Assembly (NCBI RefSeq): GCF_000512355.1
Contig: NZ_CP004006.1
Span: 1,417,001 to 1,481,000, forward strand
Origin: Legionella oakridgensis ATCC 33761 = DSM 21215
Lineage (GTDB): Bacteria; Pseudomonadota; Gammaproteobacteria; Legionellales; Legionellaceae
DNA: 64,000 nt
Direction: 5' to 3'
Position 1 is the first letter of the stretch; each line of letters begins with the position of its first letter. The position numbers were made by a program, and so were the translations under genes. Below, piece by piece: positions 55,831-64,000 of the stretch. Below the pieces are notes generated by a model that saw nothing but the letters and a program-made list of their open reading frames with translations, did no database searches and had not been told where the DNA came from.

Positions 55831-55842
55831 TGCCGGCAAACC

Positions 55843-57252
55843 TCAACTGCTGTAGTAAAGCTCAAACTCAATTGGATGAACCAGACTACGGACATGAGCG
55901 ATGTCCATTTCACGCAACGCGATATAGCTATTAATGAAATCTTTACTAAATACATCTCCTTCCAAAAGAAAATCGTGATCGTTACGCAAGTGGTACACTG
56001 CTTCTTCCAGAGAGCCGGAAACCGTTGGAACGTCAACTAATTCTTCTGGAGGTAAATCATATAAATCTTTATCAATTGGCTGTCCTGGATGAATTTTTTT
56101 CTTGATTCCATCAAGCCCCGCCATCATCATGACTGTAAAAGCAAGATATGGATTCGCCGTTGGGTCAGGGAAACGCACCTCAATACGACGAGCCTTGGGA
56201 TTATTGATATGCGGAATACGAATGGCTGCAGAGCGGTTACGTGCAGAATAAGCCAGCAATACAGGTGCTTCAAAGCCAGGCACTAATCGCTTATAGCTGT
56301 TTGTCGCCGGATTGGTAAATGCATTGATTGCACGCGCATGATGAATAATGCCGCCAATATAATATAAAGCAGTTTCAGATAAACCGGCGTATTGATCACC
56401 AGAAAACAGATTAACCCCATCTTTGACCAAAGACTGATGACAATGCATCCCGCTGCCATTGTCTCCTACCAATGGTTTTGGCATAAACGTTGCTGTTTTA
56501 CCATAATTATGCGCAACATTATGAACCACGTATTTTAAAATCTGCAGTTCGTCTGCTTTTTTGGTCAGGGTATTAAAGCGGGTTGCCACTTCGCATTGGT
56601 TTGCGGTTGCAACTTCATGATGATGCGCTTCCACTTCAATGCCTAATGTTTCAAGCGTCTGACAAATAGCAGAACGAATATCTTGAGACGAATCGACTGG
56701 CGGCACAGGGAAATATCCACCTTTAATGCTGGGACGATGGCCAATATTGCCTCCTTCCACCACCTTACCTGAATTCCATTGCGCTTCTTCTGAATCAATC
56801 TTATAGAATGATCCGCTGATGTTTGTTTCCCATCGCACATCATCAAACAGGAAAAATTCAGGTTCAGGGCCAAATAAAGCCTGATCAGCAATCCCAGTGG
56901 ATTGCAAATAGGCTTCTGCTCTTTGCGCTAAAGATCGTGGATCCCGTTCATACCCTAGCATTGTTTGTGGATCAACCACGTTACAACGGACAAACAAGGT
57001 ATTTTCTTGATAAAAGGGATCGGGAAGAATGCTGTCTAAATCAGGCATCAGTGCCAAATCAGATTGATGTATTTTTTGCCATCCTTTAAACGAGGACCCA
57101 TCAATCATTTTCCCATATTCTATGAAATCGTCACTGACTGCAGAGACAGGGATGGTAATATGTTGTTCTTTTCCTACTGTATCGGTGAAACGCAAATCAA
57201 TAAATTTAGCGTCGTATTGTTTAATCGCATCAAGTAGCGCGTTTTTACTCAT
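55843..57252 (-). CDS. glnA: Glutamine synthetase type I
   Basis: Makes glutamine from glutamate, ammonia and ATP. The 469-residue protein contains the [31 protein letters not shown] and [18 protein letters not shown] motifs, and the adenylylation loop [10 protein letters not shown] with its tyrosine near residue 397. It is thus the adenylylated GSI-beta form. No clear sigma-54 element (GG-N10-GC) is seen upstream in the 155-bp gap. Confidence 0.96.
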   Translation of the reverse strand: MSKNALLDAIKQYDAKFIDLRFTDTVGKEQHITIPVSAVSDDFIEYGKMIDGSSFKGWQKIHQSDLALMPDLDSILPDPFYQENTLFVRCNVVDPQTMLGYERDPRSLAQRAEAYLQSTGIADQALFGPEPEFFLFDDVRWETNISGSFYKIDSEEAQWNSGKVVEGGNIGHRPSIKGGYFPVPPVDSSQDIRSAICQTLETLGIEVEAHHHEVATANQCEVATRFNTLTKKADELQILKYVVHNVAHNYGKTATFMPKPLVGDNGSGMHCHQSLVKDGVNLFSGDQYAGLSETALYYIGGIIHHARAINAFTNPATNSYKRLVPGFEAPVLLAYSARNRSAAIRIPHINNPKARRIEVRFPDPTANPYLAFTVMMMAGLDGIKKKIHPGQPIDKDLYDLPPEELVDVPTVSGSLEEAVYHLRNDHDFLLEGDVFSKDFINSYIALREMDIAHVRSLVHPIEFELYYSS

Positions 57253-57407
57253 TATTGTCTCCGTGATTGGCCGTGGCTAGTTTACCTTAAGTGACTTATG
57301 AAACCCAATAGATTAAACTATCCCATATACAATAAATCATGGATTAATACTAGAGGCTATTGCGTTTTCTATTTATTTAATTACTCCATTAAATCGGTTA
57401 TAAAACT

Positions 57408-58607
57408 ATGGGCGCGTATCAATATCAAGCGCTGAAAAAATCAGGAACAGCCTGTAAAGGCATCATTGAAGCAGACTCCGAACGGCATGCCCGGCAATTA
57501 TTGCGGGAACAAGGCTTAATTCCGACCCAAATTCATACCTTTAAAAAAATACAGCAATCAAAACATAAAAATAAATTGTCCGCACAGGATTTATCTTTAT
57601 TTACTCGCCAACTGGCTACTTTGCTTGCGGCAGGGATCCCAGTTGATGAATCGTTGCGCGGAGTAAGCGAGCAAACTGAAAAAGACAAAACCCGACAATT
57701 AATTATCGGTGTTCGCTCTAAAGTGGTAGAAGGTTATTCCTTAGCTCAAGCCATGACAGAATACCCCTATGCATTTCCAGAATTATATCAAGCAACCGTC
57801 GCGGCGGGAGAACAAACCGGTCGTTTGGATTTGGTGCTGGAAAAACTGGCTGATTATACGGAAAAACAACAACAGACCCGGCAAAAAATTCAACAAGCCC
57901 TTATTTATCCAGCGCTTATGATAGTCGTCTCGACTGCCATCATCAGCTTTTTACTGGCCTTTGTGGTTCCCAAGATTATTGACGTATTCAGCAACAGCGG
58001 CCAGTCTCTGCCGCCCATGACGAATGTTCTTATCCTAATTAGCACCTTTGTTAAATCCTATGGATTATACGTTGTATTCATTTTAATTTTGCTGTTGCTA
58101 GGATTTAAAAAAAGCTTGGCGAATGTACGAATAAAAACAGCATGGCATCGACTGATCTTAAAATTGCCCATTGTGGCCTATCTTGTAAAATCAATTAACA
58201 CAGCACGCTACATCCATACATTTAGCATTTTATTTGCCGCAGGTGTCAGCGTTTTAGAAACCATGCGTGTATCAACCAGCCTGATTAGCAATCTTGTCAT
58301 GCGTCAGGCGTTTGATATGGCCGCTGTCCGGGTCAAGGAAGGAACGGCCATTCATGTGGCTCTTAAAGAAACTGGATTTCTCGGGCCCATGGCGGTCCAT
58401 CTAATTGCCAGCGGAGAAAAAAGCGGTCAACTTGCCTCCATGATGGAACGCGCCGCCTTACATCTTGATAATGAAGTAAAACGATTAATTGACACTGCGT
58501 TGACCCTGTTGGAGCCTTTAATCATACTCTTAATGGGCGGGGTCGTTCTTTTTATTGTTTTGGCAACTTTATTGCCAATTTTTTCTATGGAGCAACTTGT
58601 AATATGA
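57408..58607 (+). CDS. gspF: Type II secretion inner-membrane platform protein (LspF)
   Basis: A 399-residue polytopic protein that anchors the T2SS assembly platform. It starts YQYQALKKSGTACKGIIEADS and has two homologous GspF domains (LFTRQLATLLAAGIPVDESL and IHTFSILFAAGVSVLETMRV) with three membrane segments, the last near the C-terminus. It is first in the gspFGHIJK (lspFGHIJK) operon and overlaps gspG by four bases. Confidence 0.95.
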   Translation: MGAYQYQALKKSGTACKGIIEADSERHARQLLREQGLIPTQIHTFKKIQQSKHKNKLSAQDLSLFTRQLATLLAAGIPVDESLRGVSEQTEKDKTRQLIIGVRSKVVEGYSLAQAMTEYPYAFPELYQATVAAGEQTGRLDLVLEKLADYTEKQQQTRQKIQQALIYPALMIVVSTAIISFLLAFVVPKIIDVFSNSGQSLPPMTNVLILISTFVKSYGLYVVFILILLLLGFKKSLANVRIKTAWHRLILKLPIVAYLVKSINTARYIHTFSILFAAGVSVLETMRVSTSLISNLVMRQAFDMAAVRVKEGTAIHVALKETGFLGPMAVHLIASGEKSGQLASMMERAALHLDNEVKRLIDTALTLLEPLIILLMGGVVLFIVLATLLPIFSMEQLVI

Positions 58608-59026
58608 ACAAACAGCATGGCTTTTCTCTTATTGAAATTATGGTCGTTGTTGTTATTCTTGGTATTCTGGCATCCATCGTCGTTCCCAGAATTATCAGCA
58701 GACCCGATGAAGCACGAATTGTTAAAGCCAAGCAGGATGTATTGGCCATTCAAAATGCGTTGGACTTGTACAAGTTAGATAACGGCTTTTACCCCAGCAC
58801 AGACCAAGGTTTGCTTGCCTTGGTTGAGAAACCCACAACGAATCCTATCCCCCGTGACTGGAAACCTTATCTTAAATCCTTGCCCAAGGATCCCTGGGGT
58901 CGTGAATATTTATATTTAAATCCTGGTCAGCATGGAGAAATTGATGTTTTTACACTAGGTGCCGATGGTCAACCAGGCGGTACAGGCGTTAATGCAGAAG
59001 TTGGTAATTGGGATGCAAACTCATAA
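58604..59026 (+). CDS. gspG: Type II secretion major pseudopilin (LspG)
   Basis: A 140-residue pseudopilin. It has a short basic leader cut before F of GFSLIEIMVVVVILGILASI, with the invariant Glu at +5. The GspG calcium-loop end reads PWGREYLYLNPGQHGEIDVFTLGADGQPGG. Prepilin peptidase PilD processes it. It overlaps gspF by four bases and gspH by 14. Confidence 0.96.
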   Translation: MNKQHGFSLIEIMVVVVILGILASIVVPRIISRPDEARIVKAKQDVLAIQNALDLYKLDNGFYPSTDQGLLALVEKPTTNPIPRDWKPYLKSLPKDPWGREYLYLNPGQHGEIDVFTLGADGQPGGTGVNAEVGNWDANS

Positions 59027-59519
59027 CCCAACTTCGCCTAACAAGGAAAAAGGGTTTACCCTTCTTGAAATTTTGGTGGTTCTTGTCATCATTGGAATTA
59101 CTCTTGGTTTTGCGCTTCTTGCTTTTGGAGATTTTGGTGAAAAACGACGTGTTATGATGGCCGCTGAACAATTCGCCAACTACGTCAAATTAACCCAGCA
59201 GCAAGCGATTCTTGAAGCTAGTACCTTAGGCATTCGCTTTCATAATCAGACTTATCAAGTGTTCCGTTTTAATACTTCAGGACACTGGCAGGCCATGCCG
59301 CCAAAAGGTATTTTTCACATCCAGGCGGTTCCAAATAATACCATGCTTCATTGGGCAACAGAGAAGAAAAAGAGTGTTTCTCCCGATATTATTATTCATG
59401 CTTCGGGAGATATAACACCATTTACTCTATATTTTGGCTCATATAAAGTACCGAAGCTAGCTGCCGTAATTGGCCAACAGAACGGCAGTGTTTTTTTTCA
59501 AACCATGACTTCACCATGA
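59013..59519 (+). CDS. gspH: Type II secretion minor pseudopilin (LspH)
   Basis: A 168-residue pseudopilin. The start is ATG 59013, giving leader MQTHNPTSPNKEKG followed by FTLLEILVVLVIIGITLGFA; the frame is open 18 codons more, but that part is inside gspG. The C-terminal half is beta-rich. It overlaps gspI by four bases. Confidence 0.9.
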   Translation: MQTHNPTSPNKEKGFTLLEILVVLVIIGITLGFALLAFGDFGEKRRVMMAAEQFANYVKLTQQQAILEASTLGIRFHNQTYQVFRFNTSGHWQAMPPKGIFHIQAVPNNTMLHWATEKKKSVSPDIIIHASGDITPFTLYFGSYKVPKLAAVIGQQNGSVFFQTMTSP

Positions 59520-59881
59520 ATAAACAAAAAGGATTTACTTTAATTGAGGTGCTTCTTGCCCTTGCCGTTATCGCAATTGCCCTAACCGCTCTGTTAAAAG
59601 CCACCTCCGAAGACGTAGCTTTAACCGACCGAATTAAGGAAAAAACAATTCGTCATTGGGTTGCAATGCAGGGTATTCATATGATTCAGTTAGGTCTGTT
59701 ACCTATTCATTCAGGACAGGAAGTGACTCAGGTCACTAGCATGCTTGGAGAGCAATGGTATTGGCGAGCAAAATTGTTGCCCACTCAAATAAAAAAAATG
59801 GAAGAGATTCAGATTACCACCAGTAAAAATCAGACAGGACCTTTTCATGATCCAGTGATTGCATTCAGGTACATGTCATGA
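59516..59881 (+). CDS. gspI: Type II secretion minor pseudopilin (LspI)
   Basis: A 121-residue tip pseudopilin with leader MNKQKG and FTLIEVLLALAVIAIALTAL. A Trp-rich beta region (QWYWRAKLLPTQ) follows. It forms the tip complex with GspJ and GspK. It overlaps gspJ by four bases. Confidence 0.92.
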   Translation: MNKQKGFTLIEVLLALAVIAIALTALLKATSEDVALTDRIKEKTIRHWVAMQGIHMIQLGLLPIHSGQEVTQVTSMLGEQWYWRAKLLPTQIKKMEEIQITTSKNQTGPFHDPVIAFRYMS

Positions 59882-60486
59882 AAACTCAAGGATACACACT
59901 GATTGAAATCATGGTTGCTCTTGCTGTGTTTGCTATCCTGGCTGTTTTAACCTCCGTTGCCATGTATCATGCCTTTAATACTCGCGCCCGCGTTAATATA
60001 CACTCCGATCGACTCAGTGAATTGCAGTTAGCCATGACAATAATAACACGTGATGCGCAGCAAGCGGTAAACCGCCCTGTTCGTGAAGCAGAAATGCATT
60101 TATCTTCTTCATTTATCGGCCAGCCGCTTTATTTTGAATTTACTCGCGGAGGAATCGTCAATCCTAATGGTACGGAAAAGCGCAGCACTATGAAACGAAT
60201 TGCTTTTATTTGCCAAGAGCAACAATTAATAAGAAGAAGCTGGAATCTTGATGAACCAAAACGCAAACAATATCAGGATAAAATCATACTCAATAATCTG
60301 GATAGCTGCTCTTTTGCCTATTTATCACACAATCGCCAAGTATTAACCGACTGGCATGAGCATGTTGTCATGCAAAATCAGATAAAAGACCCTATGCCAA
60401 TTGCCATACAATGGACTCTTAAATTACATAATTGGGGAGAAATGAGCTTACTTTTTATTATACCCGAGGGACTGTATGCAGGATAA
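59878..60486 (+). CDS. gspJ: Type II secretion minor pseudopilin (LspJ)
   Basis: A 202-residue pseudopilin with leader MKTQG, then YTLIEIMVALAVFAILAVLT. The family motif ITRDAQQAVNRPVRE and the long beta region are visible. The first residue after the cleavage site is Tyr rather than Phe. It overlaps gspK by 11 bases. Confidence 0.92.
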   Translation: MKTQGYTLIEIMVALAVFAILAVLTSVAMYHAFNTRARVNIHSDRLSELQLAMTIITRDAQQAVNRPVREAEMHLSSSFIGQPLYFEFTRGGIVNPNGTEKRSTMKRIAFICQEQQLIRRSWNLDEPKRKQYQDKIILNNLDSCSFAYLSHNRQVLTDWHEHVVMQNQIKDPMPIAIQWTLKLHNWGEMSLLFIIPEGLYAG

Positions 60487-61407
60487 ATCATCGCCTCAAA
60501 GCGGTAGTGCCTTACTTTCCGCCTTGTTTATCATGACGCTGGTGGCCATTGCTGCAACCGCCATGAGTACCCGCTTGCAATTGGATATCTATCGTACACG
60601 TCTCACCATAACCAGCGATAAATTACATCTTGCGTCGCAGGCAGTTACTTTCTGGGCAATGGATAAACTTTCAAAAAAAGAAACCATTCTCCTCCCCATA
60701 GAAGGTCTGAAATTTCCTCAAGAATTTGCAACCATTTATCCACAACTTGTCACTAAAGGCCGTCTATATGACTTGCAGGCACGATTTAATCTAAATAATT
60801 TACAGGATGCAAAACATCAGGCTTCTTTTTATCGACTACTAGAAATTTTATTAAAAAAAACCTCAGATGCTCAACGCAAAACCATCGTCAGGGCTACCCA
60901 AAACTGGATTACACCATATCGCCCTGATAGCGGCCATGATGAATTTCAAGCATTCTACTTGCAACAAAATCCCCCATATCTGCCCAGTCATCAACTCATG
61001 AAAAGCGTCTCGGAATTTCGCCTGCTGCACGGTGTTGATTCACAAATTTATCAAACTCTATCACCTTATGTCATTGCCTTGCCTGAAACAACACCCATTA
61101 ATATTAATACAGCCCCTTTACCCGTATTAATGACATTGGGAAACGGTTTAAATCAGTCTCAAGTCAATGAAATCATACAGGCACGAGGCGAGGAAGGAAT
61201 GTTCAACGCCAATACCCTACCGTTATTATTAAAAAATTGGATATCCCTGCCGAACAAATAACACTCGAAAGCCAATACTTTTTAAGTGTAGCCTATGCTA
61301 CTTCCGAAGACTTGAATTTAACCACATTTACTATTTTAAAGCGCAATAAAGATAAACAAGGAAAAATAACCATGAGCCTCATCTATGAAAGCCTGAATAC
61401 CATTTAA
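60476..61407 (+). CDS. gspK: Type II secretion minor pseudopilin (LspK), one frame break
   Basis: A 310-residue tip pseudopilin once repaired. It has leader MQDKSSPQSG followed by SALLSALFIMTLVAIAATAM. Unlike the other pseudopilins it has no Glu at +5, as expected for GspK. The helix-hairpin-helix-like part PININTAPLPVLMTLG is seen. The frame stops at 61261. Adding one A at 61231-61236 restores LLKKLDIPAEQITLESQYFL and runs to TAA at 61407. It caps the pseudopilus and is last in the operon. Confidence 0.92.
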
Positions 61408-61419
61408 AAATGATTGCTT

Positions 61420-61728
61420 ATGAATACTCCAATCTCTAAAAAGAAACCGTATTGGATTTATATACTCCATTGTGAGAATAATACCTATTATACAGGGTAT
61501 ACAACAAACCTGATGAAACGCTATCAATCTCATAAAAAAGGGACAGGATGCAAATATACTCGAAGCTTTAAACCCATAAGCCTGGCTCAATCCTGGGAAA
61601 TTATGGGAGATAAATCACTGGCTATGAAATTGGAGCATCGTATTAAAAAGTTATCTCGCACGAAAAAAGAAGAACTTATCGCCTCTCCTCATTTGCTTTA
61701 TACATTACTTTGTTCAGACGACTCATGA
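61420..61728 (+). CDS. GIY-YIG nuclease-like protein (UPF0213, YhbQ type)
   Basis: A 102-residue single-domain protein from ATG 61420. It has YWIYILHCENNTYYTGYTTNL (GIY and YIG equivalents), RYQSHKKGTGCKYTRSF with the conserved Arg, and an E in LEHRIKKLSRTKK. This is the common chromosomal branch. It follows gspK by 12 bp and has no inverted repeats around it, unlike the related gene at 18752. Confidence 0.85.
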   Translation: MNTPISKKKPYWIYILHCENNTYYTGYTTNLMKRYQSHKKGTGCKYTRSFKPISLAQSWEIMGDKSLAMKLEHRIKKLSRTKKEELIASPHLLYTLLCSDDS

Positions 61729-62286
61729 AAAAAAATTGCCCATTTATATGAAAACTAAGACATGAAAACGCGCAACTGGCTGTTTTAGGTTGCAAAATAA
61801 GAATAGAGTTTTTAAATTAAACAACCCCATTTCACAACAGCGACGATTTTTATCCACAAAATCTGTGGATAAATTTGTGAGCAGCCTATTAAAAACCTCG
61901 AATAATAAGGCTTGATGACTTGCACAAAGAAGTACCTGACGATGTAAAGAAGCTAATTGAATGGTGATAATTTGACCAATTTTTGAATCTTTTCCACCAC
62001 TATATTGGCGTTAAGTCATTAAAAAAATTAAGAATGGTTTCAGAATTCATTTTTAGTAAGCGTCTTATGTCTTATAAACCCCACTTTTCTGCTCTAAAAA
62101 TAATTTCAGACATGTACTTTTTACAAATTACAAAGGATAAATTTTTATCATAGGGGTATTTGATGAAACAGGAAATAAAATTGAGTACTGCTTCTCGTCT
62201 TTTTTTAAATTCATTATGATAATGGTGAAATTTTGTTTAGGGGGAATTAGGATAGTCTATGCCATGAAAAAGTCGGACATCATTTA
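61729..62286. other. Intergenic gap with a DnaA-box palindrome
   Basis: A 558-bp AT-rich stretch. Apart from the 23-bp DnaA-box palindrome at 61850-61872 I see no gene, tRNA or terminator. The last 60 bases should hold the promoter and leader of the outer-membrane gene at 62287. Confidence 0.5.
61850..61872. repeat. DnaA-box palindrome, copy 2
   Basis: Identical 23-bp sequence to 35698-35720: two inverted TTATCCACA boxes with AAATC between. The flanks are not obviously alike beyond a few bases (TnTGTG follows in both). Confidence 0.7.
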
Positions 62287-62985
62287 ATGAATAAAATTAG
62301 GATAAAAAATATCAATATTGTATTGTTAAGCGGCATAAGTTTATTTCTTACGGGTAATGTATTTACAAACTCTTCCTTTGCCAATAACAAATTCGCAGGC
62401 ACTCACCTTGGAGCGAGTATGGGCCTGTCTTCTACCAATTATCATCATCTTGGGTATGACAAGATTGGAAATCAAAATGAAAATCACCGATATGGTAATT
62501 CTGGCTTTGCAACGGCTTTAAGTGTAGGTTATTTATTCCCTCTCACCAAGGGCTGGTTATTAGGTCCTGATCTGCATATGCAACATAATGCCTATCAAAA
62601 TAACAACTCTGGCCCAAGTCGGGCAATACCTGGTTTAATCAGCGCAAATCACTCCCTTAACTGGAACTATGGAGCCAGCGCCAAGTTAGGGTATGCATTA
62701 TCAAGTAATAATATGTTTTATGGAATGATTGGCCCAGAAGCAGCATTTATGAAAAGTACCTACATTGAAAACTCTCCGGAGTCAGTTGGCTCAAATTCGG
62801 GTTTTGTATATGGTGCTATAGCGAGTATTGGTGCAGAGCAAAAAATAACAAAGAATATTTACATTGCGGAACAAATTAATTACGCAATTTTTAATTTGCA
62901 AAGTACTCCTCTAAGTGCAGGTGATTTGAAAAAAAATTCACCCAGCCTGCTTGGTGGATTAATTTATATAGGTTTAATAATTTAA
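62287..62985 (+). CDS. Outer-membrane beta-barrel protein
   Basis: A 232-residue exported protein with a signal peptide (IVLLSGISLFLTGNVF, cut near SFANN). The mature part is rich in Gly, Asn and Ser strands (GTHLGASMGLSSTNYHH, GFATALSVGYLFPLTKGW, GASAKLGYALSSNNMFYGMI) and ends in LLGGLIYIGLII. It resembles Legionella and other OmpA/Omp25-like eight-stranded barrels. Upstream control is unknown. Confidence 0.7.
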   Translation: MNKIRIKNINIVLLSGISLFLTGNVFTNSSFANNKFAGTHLGASMGLSSTNYHHLGYDKIGNQNENHRYGNSGFATALSVGYLFPLTKGWLLGPDLHMQHNAYQNNNSGPSRAIPGLISANHSLNWNYGASAKLGYALSSNNMFYGMIGPEAAFMKSTYIENSPESVGSNSGFVYGAIASIGAEQKITKNIYIAEQINYAIFNLQSTPLSAGDLKKNSPSLLGGLIYIGLII

Positions 62986-63133
62986 GTGTAAACATTCAAC
63001 TCACCACCTTTTTATCATGGAAATCAGATTGGGTAAGCTATGCATATCACCGAGTAATTCACGGTTGATCATGAATTTAAAGCTCAAATCATATAGTCAC
63101 GAAGTGAGCAACTATGATTTTGCTCTAGCAATA

Positions 63134-64000
63134 TTAAGGGCCCTCATCATAGAATTGCTCATTTTGAACAGCGATTTCCTTTAAGAAATGCTCGCCCTGT
63201 TCTTTATCGCTGGTGGATAATTCTGCTTCCAAACGCTTTAAATCTTTTTTAGCTTGTTCATTATTATTTTGAGCAGCCAATTTTAGCCATCCATAAGCCT
63301 TAATGGCGTCTTTGGGAACACCAAGACCTGCTGCGTATAAATAGCCAAGCTTTCCTTGTGCTGTAGCATTACCATGCTCAGCTGATTTATGAAACCAAAA
63401 AGCCGCCTTTTGATAATCTTTATCTAATCCTATGCCAGTCAATAACAATTGGCCAAGCTCGGCTTGTGCAAAAGGATTACCCTGCTGAGCCGCTTCATGA
63501 TACCAAAATACTGCCTTTTGAACATCACGTTGTACCCCAAAACCATTTAAATATTGATATGCCAGATAAGCTTGAGCATTAATATGACCCTGAGCTGCTG
63601 CCTGTTGCAGCCAGTATGTTGTAGCTTCCGGGTTTGGAGGAATACCATATTTGCCACTGTATAATAATGCAAGACTGTATTGTCCTTTTTCATCACCCTG
63701 TAAGGCTGCTTTTTCGTACCATATTAAGGCTTCGTTCACATCTTTTTCTGTTCCATATCCCATCATGTATTGATAGCCTAAGTTAACCTGGGCTTTACTG
63801 TATCCTTGCATCGCTGATTTTTTAAACCATTCAAAAGCAAGTTTTTCATCTTTATCAACGCCATCTCCTGTGGCATACATTAAGCCAACATTGCGCTGAG
63901 CGATTTCATTACCTTGTTTTGCTGCTTTTAAATACCAGGAAAACGCCTGAGAATAGCTTTTAGGAACACCTTCTCCGGCATCATATAAAAACCCAAGACT
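63134..64000 (-). CDS. Sel1-repeat (SLR) protein, cut by the window end
   Basis: The frame is open to base 64000, so the N-terminus is missing. About 288 residues are visible with some seven Sel1/TPR-like units of the form A..LG.LY..G.GV.KD...A..WY.KAA.QG (for example LAYQYLNGFGVQRDVQKAVFWYHEAA and LGYLYAAGLGVPKDAIKAYG), then a charged tail. Legionella uses SLR proteins such as EnhC, LpnE and LidL in host entry and trafficking. Which one this is cannot be decided without the N-terminus. Confidence 0.85.
   Translation of the reverse strand, partial: SLGFLYDAGEGVPKSYSQAFSWYLKAAKQGNEIAQRNVGLMYATGDGVDKDEKLAFEWFKKSAMQGYSKAQVNLGYQYMMGYGTEKDVNEALIWYEKAALQGDEKGQYSLALLYSGKYGIPPNPEATTYWLQQAAAQGHINAQAYLAYQYLNGFGVQRDVQKAVFWYHEAAQQGNPFAQAELGQLLLTGIGLDKDYQKAAFWFHKSAEHGNATAQGKLGYLYAAGLGVPKDAIKAYGWLKLAAQNNNEQAKKDLKRLEAELSTSDKEQGEHFLKEIAVQNEQFYDEGP

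Noticed and set aside
57253..57407. Sigma-54 promoter for glnA
   Set aside because: No GG-N10-GC element is visible on the minus strand in the gap.
61420..61728. Second copy of the GIY-YIG mobile element
   Set aside because: The protein is of the related YhbQ branch, but no inverted ends or target duplication flank it.

Overview
The window is a gammaproteobacterial chromosome segment, most probably from a Legionella-type bacterium (Legionellaceae). The evidence is the lspFGHIJK-like type II secretion operon, a collagen-like adhesin of Lcl type, an astacin protease of LegP type, a class D beta-lactamase of the OXA-29 kind, several proteins that look like Dot/Icm effectors (an ankyrin protein with a cysteine-protease-like head, a YopJ-family acetyltransferase), and base composition near 40% G+C. 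Species cannot be fixed from sequence alone.

Layout. 0-9 kb is housekeeping: the end of pabB, a Nudix CoA pyrophosphatase, fadD, minC-lpxH, miaE and ndk. 7.6-15.1 kb is the conserved ndk-rlmN-pilW-rodZ-hisS-yfgM-bamB-der cluster, without the ispG that often sits before hisS. 15-24 kb holds a secreted GH5 cellulase, an exported SAM-cleaving enzyme, a small mobile element carrying a GIY-YIG nuclease, envelope proteins, tRNA-Gly(CCC) and threonine aldolase. 24-38 kb is accessory: an IS982 element, a Doc-type toxin-antitoxin pair, an astacin, LOG, the YopJ-like protein, an OXA beta-lactamase, an HD hydrolase, the ankyrin/protease protein and lineage-restricted proteins. 38-46 kb has an FAD monooxygenase, an outer-membrane protein, a three-gene operon (GCS2 ligase, double cyclic-nucleotide-binding protein, class II amidotransferase) and argE. 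47-64 kb is mostly core: ETF-quinone oxidoreductase, tRNA-Arg(CCT), gnnA-lpxB for diamino lipid A, fis, an MICAL-like flavoprotein, htpG with a sigma-32-type promoter, glnA, lspFGHIJK, an outer-membrane protein and a Sel1-repeat protein cut by the window edge.

Two observations stand out. First, 18698-19282 is a 585-bp element with 51-bp near-perfect inverted termini, a 7-bp target duplication (TAAATGT) and one gene, a GIY-YIG nuclease. It looks like a transposon-like unit whose only protein is not a known transposase. Second, 21 reading-frame breaks in 13 genes (including rlmN, htpG and gspK) can each be repaired by adding one base to a homopolymer, most often a run of six that should be seven. 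This points to homopolymer undercalling in the assembly, so most apparent pseudogenes here are probably intact. Repairing these sites reveals the YopJ-like acetyltransferase, a full astacin and a full GCS2 ligase.
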